This document shows positions 19,401 to 26,862 of a stretch of 64,000 nucleotides of DNA, piece by piece. Position numbers and translations under genes: made by a program. Each line of letters starts with the position of its first letter. Position 1 is the first letter of the stretch. The DNA lies in the NCBI RefSeq assembly GCF_000526915.1, contig NZ_JAGZ01000014.1:38324-102323 (forward strand). Direction: 5' to 3'. The notes beneath the pieces were generated by a model, which saw only the letters and a program-made list of their open reading frames with translations, did no database searches and was not told the origin of the DNA. This DNA comes from Mycobacterium genavense ATCC 51234. GTDB lineage: Bacteria; Actinomycetota; Actinomycetes; Mycobacteriales; Mycobacteriaceae.

Positions 19401-20424
19401 CGTGTCGAATGCGCGAATCCAGCTGCGGCTGAGCAACCCGGACGAGACCCAGATGGGCGAGGGTCTCGAACGGCGCAAGGCCGCCCGCAACACGCTGGAC
19501 CGGCCCGGGTTCGGCGTCACCCGGGAGGGTCACGAGCTGCTGGTCGGGGTCCCGGAGATCATTTCGGCCAGCGGCGAACGGGTGCCTACCCGCCAGCTCG
19601 GCGCGGTCATCGCCGAGATGACCGGCGTCGGCCGGCTGGAGAAGTTGGCGCGCCTGCCCGAGCAGGTTCAGCTCGCCCAGATCATCGCCGCGTTCGCGGA
19701 GACCGAGGTGGCGTCGGACCCGTTCAATGTGCCCTTCGCTATCGGCGAAAGCGCTTTGCAGCCAACGTATTTGCCGACCCGAACGGTGCCGAGCATGCTG
19801 GTGCTGGGCCGGCACCTGTGCGGCAAGACGACCACGCTGGCTGCCTTCGGGCAGGCGGTGATGAGCCGGTTCGGTCCCGAGCAGGCGCAGATCACGACCA
19901 TCGATCCCAAGACGTCGCTGATCGGCAAGATTCGGGGACCCCACGTGCGCGCGTACGCCTACACCGCCGACGACATCGACACCGTGCTCGAGGAGTTGGC
20001 GGCGATCATGCGTGACCGGCTGCCAACCCTGGGGGCTCAGCCAGGAGGAGTTGCTGAGCCGGCGCACCTGGGAGGGTCCGCACCATTTCGTGTTGATCGA
20101 CGACGAGCAGGAACTGCGTCCGCACGGTGCGATCGGCAAGGCCGCCGCGAGCGCTCCGCTGTGGGGGTTGATCAAGCGCAGTCGCGAGATCGGCCTGCAC
20201 GTGATCGCGTCGCGGTTACCCGGAAACTGGGCCGGGGTTCCGTGACGAATCCATTCCTGCAGAAAATGACGAGTTCGCGCGCGCCGACCCTATTTATGGA
20301 CAACGACCCGGCGACGGTAAAAGTGTTCGCCCGAGTCAGTGCCCAGCAACTGCCGCCCGGGCGCGGCTTGCTCGTCACCACCGACGGCGCGATCGAAGGC
20401 GTGCTGGTAGGCACGCCGGAATAG
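16427..20424 (+). pseudogene. eccC: ESX type VII secretion ATPase EccC, multiply disrupted
   Basis: This is an FtsK/SpoIIIE-type ATPase powering ESX secretion. The N-terminus (MSKRGFVRGARQAPP) and first membrane helix are present. The second helix is deleted near 16590 and the frame shifts there (extra T in TTT). Three nucleotide-binding domains follow, with P-loops GTSGSGKS, TAQRGKST and GRHLCGKT. Breaks are a TGA at 17271-17273 (probably Trp) and frameshifts near 18750, 19050, 20030 and 20237. The sequence resembles EccC of ESX-2 more than ESX-5 by my recognition, but no alignment was made. It lies between eccB and PE/PPE, as in complete ESX loci. Confidence 0.88.
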
Positions 20425-20465
20425 GCCGATCCGCGGCGTCGGCCGAGGTTGCGGAAAAGGTGATA

Positions 20466-20494
20466 TCGACCGCTGCCAGCAACCACCCTAGAAT
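20466..20494 (+). promoter_or_regulatory. Candidate promoter of the PE/PPE pair
   Basis: TCGACC (20466-20471) and TAGAAT (20489-20494) are 17 bases apart, upstream of the PE gene. This would give the PE/PPE pair its own transcript with a leader of about 100 bases. Confidence 0.4.
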
Positions 20495-20603
20495 CGGGCC
20501 ATTCCGCGATCTTTCCGCGGACACAATTTGCCTGGTGGGGAGCCAGCCAAAGGGGGTATCCCCCCCGCGGATGAACCGGGCATTTAGCAAACGGAGGGTC
20601 ACA

Positions 20604-20909
20604 ATGAGCGGGCTGTTTGAAATGGTGCCGGGCGCCGTCGACTTGTCGTCGGTGACGGAAGGAGCGATCAGCGAGGAGATGGCGGCCACCACCGCCGCCT
20701 GGTCGGCGGCCCTGACCGGCGTGCTGCCGATGGCCCCGGACGCCGACTCCGCGGAATTCGCCGCCGCGCTGAACGCAACCGGTGCCGCCTACCTGGCGAC
20801 CGCGGCCGAGCACGCGGGGCAGCGCGCCGCCTTCTCGGGCGCCCAGGGCCTTGCGTCCGCGACCGGCGTCGTCACCGATGGACTTAACGCGGCCGCGAGC
20901 GCGCTCTAA
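20604..20909 (+). CDS. PE-family protein of the ESX locus
   Basis: This 101-residue protein is of PE domain size (MSGLFEMVPGAVDLSSVTEG, then AALNATGAAYLATAAEHAGQ). It lacks the usual Pro-Glu at residues 8-9, as PE35/PE36-type ESX partners often do. It is two helices with no C-terminal extension. A ribosome site GGAGGG precedes the ATG. It lies 6 bases before the PPE gene, the classic pair that forms a secreted heterodimer. The frame is intact although its secretion machine is broken. Confidence 0.8.
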   Translation: MSGLFEMVPGAVDLSSVTEGAISEEMAATTAAWSAALTGVLPMAPDADSAEFAAALNATGAAYLATAAEHAGQRAAFSGAQGLASATGVVTDGLNAAASAL

Positions 20910-20915
20910 CCGACA

Positions 20916-22124
20916 ATGGCCGATCCCAGGTGGACAGGTCCTCCCGAGATCGTCGCCCAGATCTTCGAGGCCGGCAATCCGGCGTCGGTGCTTGCCAACA
21001 ATGCGGTGTGGGTCGCCGAGACGACGAATCACGAAGTGGCGGCGGGCTTTTCAAACGTCAACGCTTTGGCCACGGCGGCGCATTGGCAGGGCGCGGGCGC
21101 GATTGCCTCGATGATCACCAGCACCGGCCTGAACGCCGGACTGCAGACCCTGGTGGGCTGGACCGCGGAGAAGATCGGCGTCACGACGGCGGCAGTGGAG
21201 GGCTTCACGATCGCCAGATCGTCGGTGGTCCCGTCGCTGATCTCGCAGACCAACCGGGATGAGTGGACGGTCCTGAACGCCACCAACTTCTTCGGTCAAA
21301 ATACCCCTGGGATCGTCGAGCGAAACACCGAATACTTTGGCGAGCATTGGCCGCACAACTCGACCATCGGTTGGGCCTACGCCGCGACCCTGGCCACGCT
21401 CACAGCGGCGTTGGCTGTTCCCCCACCCGTCGCACCGATGGGCGCCTCGCCGGCCGGGCCGGCCGCGGCCGCCTCGGCCGTGGGGCAGGCGGCGGCGCAA
21501 GCCGGTATGAACGGTGCGACGCAGGTGGGTAGCCAAGCCACGCAGGGTGCGGGCCAGGCAGCGGCCGCACCCGCCGAGGGCGGCAGCCAGCTCAGTTCAC
21601 TGATGCAGCAGCCGCTACAGATGATTTCCGGGCTCACCGAGCCACTCCAGCAGGTCGTCAAGGCCCCGATGGACGCTTTCCAGGGGATGGCCAGCATGCC
21701 GCAGGGCCTGCTTTAGTCCATGGCGGGAGCGTTCTCGTCGGCCGGTGCGGGCAACGCCGGTGCGGCCGGTGCGGCCGCCGAGCCCGCGATGCTGGCCGGG
21801 GCCACCGGTCCGCTCGGCGGGGCGGCTGGAGGCGGCGGCGTGGGCGGGGCCGGTGGCTTCCCGGGCGCCGGCCTGACCAGCTACACCCGTCCCACCAGCA
21901 GCTTCGAGCCGGAGGTCGGCGGCAGGCCGACCAGCCTGCGGGCCGGGGTGCTCAATGCTTCCGAGCTGCGCGGCCCCGCCTCGCCGACCACCACCGCGGT
22001 GGGCTGTGCGCCCATGCCGATGTCGTCGGCCGGCATGCTGGCGCAGGGCAAGGAGGGCCAGATCGACAAGGACGTCACCCGCGCGCGTGTCGTCGTGGGC
22101 GGCCAGCCGACCGACGAGACCTAG
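20916..22124 (+). pseudogene. PPE-family protein split by in-frame TAG
   Basis: This is a PPE protein of about 402 codons, PPE68/PPE69 type. The N-terminus MADPRWTGPPEIVAQIFEAG has the PPE motif, HWQGAG gives the WxG turn, and the second half is Ala/Gly/Gln rich. TAG at 21714-21716 interrupts LQQ...MPQGLL and SMAGAFSSAGAGNAG, which continues in the same frame to MPMSSAGMLAQGKEG and the usual ESX PPE tail. CAG to TAG is the simplest cause. The PPE domain itself is complete before the stop, so a truncated product could still pair with the PE protein. Confidence 0.85.
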
Positions 22125-22136
22125 CGGCGGCGTCCT

Positions 22137-22164
22137 CTTCTCTTATCGATCTTCTCTTATCGAT
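22137..22164. repeat. 14-bp perfect tandem duplication at ESX border
   Basis: CTTCTCTTATCGAT occurs twice head to tail, between the PPE stop and the end of the convergent MFS chimera. The second copy contains that gene's stop codon. It marks the exact border of the ESX remnant. Confidence 0.9.
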
Positions 22165-23444
22165 CGGGGCCCGGCGGGCCGGCGAAGGCCTGCGCGATCT
22201 CGAGCCAACGCTGCGCGTCGGGACCCTGCGCGGTGAGGTCGAGGGCGCGAAGGGGACGGCGGTGAGTCACCAGGAAGCAGAAGTCCTCGGCGGCGCCGGT
22301 AACCGGTTGGGCCGCATCGGCCGGGCCCCAGGACCAGACGTCGCCGCCGGGTGCGCGCAGCTGGACTGCAAACGGCTCGGACGGCGGGGTCAATTCGTTG
22401 GCCACGAACACGTAATCGCGCGTGCGCACCCCCAGGTGCGCGATCGAGCGCAGCCGATCGGTGGGCCAGCCCCACCGGCGCACCGTCGGGGGTGTCAGCA
22501 GGGTGGCCAGGAAGGACCCCAGGCCCGACGCGGCGAAGAACACCAGCGCAATCCCCAGGCCGCCCACCGCCGGGTTCTGCGCGTGGTGTGCCAGCAGCAG
22601 GATCACCAGCGAGTTGATGCCCACCACCATCCGGTGCGACGCCAATCCGGACAGGGCGGCCGCGACCGTCGGCGTGGACACCACCGTGCGCCCCGTGCAA
22701 CCATCCGGTGATCACCGCGTAGATCGCCGACCCGTGGATGGCGCGCTGGGTGTCGTCCGGCCCGAGTACCCGGGGGCCGAACCGCAGCGACAGCAGCAAC
22801 GCGACGGACACCGGAATCAGCGTCATGAAGATGATGATCGACGCGCCCCGATCGCTGCCGCCCACGAAAAAACGTGGAATCAGCATGAAGTTGGCGTCGA
22901 AGAACGCCGCGATGGCGCCCGAGGCGGTGGCGAGCGAATTCATCGCCACCACCTGTTCGCGCGGCACCACGTGCGGCAGTGACGCCGACAGCCCGGAGGC
23001 CACGAACCTGGAAAAGCCGTTGAACAGCAGCGCCCCCAGCAGCAGCGACATCTCGCCGGCGCGCACTGCGAGAATCGTGCCGATCACCATGATCAGGACC
23101 AGGCGGAACGAGTTGGCGCCGACCAGCACCCACCGGCGGTCCCACCGGTCCATCAGCGCCCCGGCGAACGGTCCCAGCAGCGAATAGGGCAGGAACAGCA
23201 CCGCGAACGCGAACGCGATCGACAGGGGGTCGGCCGCCCGGTCCGGATTGAACAGCAGCGCGCCGGCCACCGTCGCCTGGAAGAGCCCGTCCCCGAATTG
23301 ACTCGCCATGCGCAGCGCTACCACCCGCCGGAAATCCGGCATGGCGCGCACCGACTGCCACAGCTCGATGGGTGCGCGCGAGGGCATCCGGGTTTGGAAC
23401 ACAGAACCGACTTCCATGAGGTGGCTGGACAGAGATCGTCGCAC
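22157..23444 (-). pseudogene. MFS transporter (Rv0037c) fused to Rv0036c tail
   Basis: The first two thirds are an MFS drug/solute exporter like Rv0037c with about eight visible membrane helices. A frameshift lies near 22695 (after AVITGWLHGA). The downstream frame continues MFS sequence (GLGIALVFFAASGLGSFLAT) and then, near 22465, changes in frame to RSIAHLGVRTRDYVF and DFCFLVTHRR, ending AQAFAGPPGPDR. That is the C-terminal half of Rv0036c, a mycothiol-dependent maleylpyruvate-isomerase-like protein encoded just downstream in M. tuberculosis. A deletion removed the MFS C-terminus and the Rv0036c N-terminus. Neither activity should survive. Confidence 0.85.
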
Positions 23445-23530
23445 TCGACGCCGCTGTAATAACAGTACAAATACTTACCTGCGGCGTTTGTTTGTGCTGA
23501 GCGATGCTACGGGAGTGCGATGATGGACTG

Positions 23531-24136
23531 ATGCCCCAGCCAGAAGATCCCGAGGACTACGTCGCACCCGCTGCGCAGCGGGTGCGGGCGGGTACTTTGC
23601 TGCTGGCCAATACCGACCTGCTCGAACCGACGTTTCGGCGCAGCGTCATCTACATTGTCGAGCACAACGACGGCGGCACGCTGGGCGTGGTGCTCAACCG
23701 GTCCAGCGAGACCGCGGTCTACAACGTGTTGCCGCAGTGGGCCAAACTCGCCGCCAAGCCGAAGACGATGTTCATCGGTGGGCCGGTAAAGCGCGACGCC
23801 GCGCTGTGCCTGGCCGCCTTGCGGATCGGCGCCGACCCGCAGGGGGTGCCGGGTTTGCGACATGTCGCGGGGCGGATCGTGATGGTCGACCTCGACGCCG
23901 AGCCCGACCTGATCGCACCGATGATCGAGGGCGTCCGGATCTACGCGGGGTACTCGGGTTGGACCATCGGTCAGCTCGAAGGCGAGATCGAACGCGACGA
24001 TTGGATTGTGTTGTCCGCGTTGCCATCTGACGTTCTGATCGGGGCGAAGGAAGACCTGTGGGGGCAGGTTCTGCGTCGTCAGCCACTGCCGTTGTCGCTG
24101 CTGGCGACCCACCCGATCGACGTCAGCCGAAACTAG
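23531..24136 (+). CDS. UPF0301/AlgH-family protein (Rv0038)
   Basis: This 201-residue protein nearly matches Rv0038 throughout (EDPEDYVAPAAQRVRAGTLL, then GGPVKRDAALCLA and ETAVYNVLPQWAKL). It has the AlgH/YqgE fold. The biochemical role is unknown; in pseudomonads AlgH affects gene expression. The start at MPQPEDPED is chosen to match Rv0038. Upstream is a short AT-rich divergent promoter region with TACAAATAC. The end overlaps the convergent transporter gene by 4 bases. The frame is intact. Confidence 0.88.
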   Translation: MPQPEDPEDYVAPAAQRVRAGTLLLANTDLLEPTFRRSVIYIVEHNDGGTLGVVLNRSSETAVYNVLPQWAKLAAKPKTMFIGGPVKRDAALCLAALRIGADPQGVPGLRHVAGRIVMVDLDAEPDLIAPMIEGVRIYAGYSGWTIGQLEGEIERDDWIVLSALPSDVLIGAKEDLWGQVLRRQPLPLSLLATHPIDVSRN

Positions 24137-25146
24137 CTCTCCTCCCCTACCTCCGAGCGCACCGGCGGCAACGCCGTTTTGTCGGCTTCACGCCCCAGTC
24201 TGCTGGCGATCACCGCGCACACCACCAGCTGGATCTGGTGGAAGATCATCAGCGGCAACATGGTCAGGCCCACGATGTTGTCGGGGAAGAACACCAGCGC
24301 CATCGGCAGCCCGGATGCCAGACTCTTCTTCGACCCGCAGAACAGCAGCACGATCGCATCCGCGCGGTCCAGCCGTGCCAGTCGGCCGACCACGGTCGTG
24401 GCGACCAGCACGACGGCCAGCAGTGCCACCGCGACCAGGGACACCAGGATCAGTCGCCACAAGTCGACACTGACCCAGATGCCCTGCACCACGTCCATTG
24501 AGAAGGCCGTGTACACGACCAGCAGGATGGATCCCCGGTCGACGATCTTGAGCACCGCGGCGTAACGACTGACGAACCCCGCGATCCATGGCCGCGCCAG
24601 CTGACCGGCAGCGAACGGCAGCAACAGCTGCACCACGATGTCGCGGATCGAATGGGCATCCACGCGGACGACCCCGCTGGTGTTCATCAGCAACACCACC
24701 AGCAATGGCGTCAGCACAATGCCGAGAATGTTCGACAACGAGGCACTGACGGTGGCGGCCGAAACATGGCCCCGCGCAATCGAAGTAAAGGCGATCGACG
24801 ACTGCACCGTGGACGGGACCAGGCAGAGGAACAGCACTCCGTTGTAAAGATCGGTCGTCAGCACCGAGGGTACCAACACCCGTGCGGCCAGCCCCAGCAG
24901 CGGGAAGAACAGGAAGGTCATCGACAGCACGAGCAGGTGCAATTTCCATTGCCGGACGCCGTGCCAGGCCTGCTGTGGTGACAGCCGCGCGCCGTACAGG
25001 AAGAACAGCAGCGCGATCGCGGACTCCGCGGCGTCCGAAGCCGCGTGCGCGGCGTCGCCGTGGGCGGGGAAGAGCGAGGCGATCGCCACGGTCGAGGCCA
25101 GGGCCAGCAGAAACGGATCAAAGATCGTCGGCAAGCGCCTCAGCAT
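24133..25146 (-). CDS. Bile acid:sodium symporter family transporter
   Basis: This 337-residue protein has about ten membrane helices and is of the BASS/SLC10A7-like type. It starts MLRRLPTIFDPFLLALAST. The family features are the crossover regions CLVPSTVQSSIAFTSIARG and FCGSKKSLASGLPMAL, which form the sodium and substrate site. The substrate is unknown; organic anions or precursors are possible. It is not in the equivalent M. tuberculosis interval between Rv0038 and Rv0039c, so it is an insertion here or a loss there. The frame is intact. Confidence 0.85.
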   Translation of the reverse strand: MLRRLPTIFDPFLLALASTVAIASLFPAHGDAAHAASDAAESAIALLFFLYGARLSPQQAWHGVRQWKLHLLVLSMTFLFFPLLGLAARVLVPSVLTTDLYNGVLFLCLVPSTVQSSIAFTSIARGHVSAATVSASLSNILGIVLTPLLVVLLMNTSGVVRVDAHSIRDIVVQLLLPFAAGQLARPWIAGFVSRYAAVLKIVDRGSILLVVYTAFSMDVVQGIWVSVDLWRLILVSLVAVALLAVVLVATTVVGRLARLDRADAIVLLFCGSKKSLASGLPMALVFFPDNIVGLTMLPLMIFHQIQLVVCAVIASRLGREADKTALPPVRSEVGEES

Positions 25147-25184
25147 GGTGGCCTACCGCACCACTTCGTGTCGGTGACTTTTCG

Positions 25185-25526
25185 TCAGTGGCAGGACTGT
25201 GTGGAGGCGCTGCACTCGCCGGCGCAACTGGGTGCCGCCGCTTGCTGGCGCAGCGCGAAGCGCGCGCTCTGCCACGAGCCTGCGGCCAGCGTGCCGAGGG
25301 CGCCGGCCACGCAGACGATCAGCACCACGAGCGCGGTGTGCGCGGATGCGGCCAGTGCCACCACACCGCCGGCGGTCAGCATCACCGCGGCCGCCAGCTG
25401 GGTCGGCGCCATGGCGCGCAACGCCAATTGAGTGCCGTCGACGGCGTGGTTATGCGACAGCGACCAAGTCCCGAACCCGGCGGAAGCCACCGCCGCACAC
25501 ATGCACAAGACCCCAGCGATCAGCAT
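25185..25526 (-). CDS. Small membrane protein (Rv0039c)
   Basis: This 113-residue protein has three hydrophobic segments and a Cys-rich tail (CAGECSASTQSCH). It matches Rv0039c in length, N-terminal sequence (MLIAGVLCMCAAVASAGFGT) and place beside mtc28. No function is known. The frame is intact. Confidence 0.82.
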   Translation of the reverse strand: MLIAGVLCMCAAVASAGFGTWSLSHNHAVDGTQLALRAMAPTQLAAAVMLTAGGVVALAASAHTALVVLIVCVAGALGTLAAGSWQSARFALRQQAAAPSCAGECSASTQSCH

Positions 25527-25594
25527 TGCCTCACAATACGAGGCCGGTTGTGGATCCGCGCGCCGGGCTCCACAACCCTTATGCCAACACCGAA

Positions 25595-26674
25595 TCAGCG
25601 CGCGCCGAGGTTGCTGAAGTTCGGCAGCGGGGGCAGCCCCGGCACCAGGGCCAGCAGGTTGGGCGCCGGCTGGGAAGGCAGTTGTCCCGGCACAGCCGTC
25701 TGCGCGGGAAGCCGGGTCGGCGCGGCGACCGGTGCCGGCGACGCGACCGCGGCGGGTGCGGGTGTGGTTGCCGGGGCCGGGAGCCCGACGGGTGCGGCGG
25801 TCGGGGCGGGCGCGGCGGGAGCCGGGGTGGCGGAACCGGGGGCGGTCACCCGGAAGCCGTTGATGATCGCGTCGGTGGCGGGTGCGTCGGCGACCGCCAC
25901 CGCCCGGTCGGTGGTGACCGACAGCGACACCAGGTACGTGTCGTGGCCGGAGGTGGCGAGGATGTGACGGCGTGAGGTGTTCAGCGTCATGTCGCCTTCG
26001 CGGTAGGTGCCCTCGATCACCGACGACGGGAAGCCGTCGAAGTCAGCCATCGACGCGTTCGTGGACTGCCAGGCCAGCAGTTTCTGGCTGTCGACGTAGC
26101 CGTGCGAGATGGCTTCCCTGGGATCGAACGTACCGACCAGCTTGTAGACCACGACCTGCGCGTTTGACGTGTAGACGCTGCTTCCTTGCCGGTCGGCGAT
26201 CACCGCGAACGCGTCCGGGACATTGGGGTCGGGCACCTGGGTCCAGCGCGGCGGCACCGGCAGCATGATATCCAGCGCCTTGAATCCCTGGGGCTTTTGC
26301 GGCTCGAGCTTGACGCCCTTCGACTTGAAGTAGTCGCGCAGCGTCCCGGAGGCCGCTGGCGTCACCGACGGCGGCTGTGCCGGCGCGACCGCGGCGGCGT
26401 TGGGCGTCGCGGCCGGAGCGGCGTTGGGCGCCGAGGCGAGGCTCGGCGGCGCGAACGGATTCGCCGACGGCGGGGTGGGGACAAACCGGCTTCTGGTCGT
26501 GCCCGGCGCGGCCGGCGGGTAGTACTGCTGCGCCGGCACCGGAACGATCGGACTGGGCGGGACGGGAGCCACGGGCTCAGCCGAAGCCGTAGCACCCGAA
26601 AATAGGGCGAACCCGATCACACCGGCGGCAAAACCGCCGACGACTACGCGCCCGGGGGCGGCGATCTGAGTCAT
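25595..26674 (-). CDS. mtc28: Secreted proline-rich antigen Mtc28
   Basis: This 359-residue exported protein is homologous to the 28-kDa proline-rich antigen Rv0040c. A signal peptide (MTQIAAPGRVVVGGFAAGVI, cleaved near ATASAEP) is followed by a Pro/Ala-rich stretch. A globular LpqN/Mtc28-type domain comes next (MLPVPPRWTQVPDPNVPDAF, then VVYKLVGTFDPREAISHG), and then an Ala/Pro-rich tail. The start is at MTQIAAP, because GGAAGGACC lies just upstream; the longer frame before it is not signal-like. It is probably a cell-envelope protein. It diverges from leuS. Confidence 0.92.
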   Translation of the reverse strand: MTQIAAPGRVVVGGFAAGVIGFALFSGATASAEPVAPVPPSPIVPVPAQQYYPPAAPGTTRSRFVPTPPSANPFAPPSLASAPNAAPAATPNAAAVAPAQPPSVTPAASGTLRDYFKSKGVKLEPQKPQGFKALDIMLPVPPRWTQVPDPNVPDAFAVIADRQGSSVYTSNAQVVVYKLVGTFDPREAISHGYVDSQKLLAWQSTNASMADFDGFPSSVIEGTYREGDMTLNTSRRHILATSGHDTYLVSLSVTTDRAVAVADAPATDAIINGFRVTAPGSATPAPAAPAPTAAPVGLPAPATTPAPAAVASPAPVAAPTRLPAQTAVPGQLPSQPAPNLLALVPGLPPLPNFSNLGAR

Positions 26675-26848
26675 CTCTGTCGGTCCTTCCGAATGGCTGG
26701 TCCACCAGCATCCGTCGTATAGTGGCTGACTGTAACCAGAGGCCAAACGCGCTGGACAGGGCCGAAATAGAGCTGGGATGAACCTCTGATCTCTGCGCAA
26801 CGCAACCTTTATCAACCTGTGGCCGACAGGCCCGCCGGGGCGTCCCTA

Positions 26849-26862
26849 TATACGCTGTTTGG
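26849..26862 (+). promoter_or_regulatory. leuS promoter, apparently leaderless
   Basis: TATACG at 26849-26854 sits 8 bases before the leuS GTG, so transcription should begin at or next to the start codon. No Shine-Dalgarno sequence is present. Leaderless genes of this kind are common in mycobacteria. No clear -35 is visible. Confidence 0.5.
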
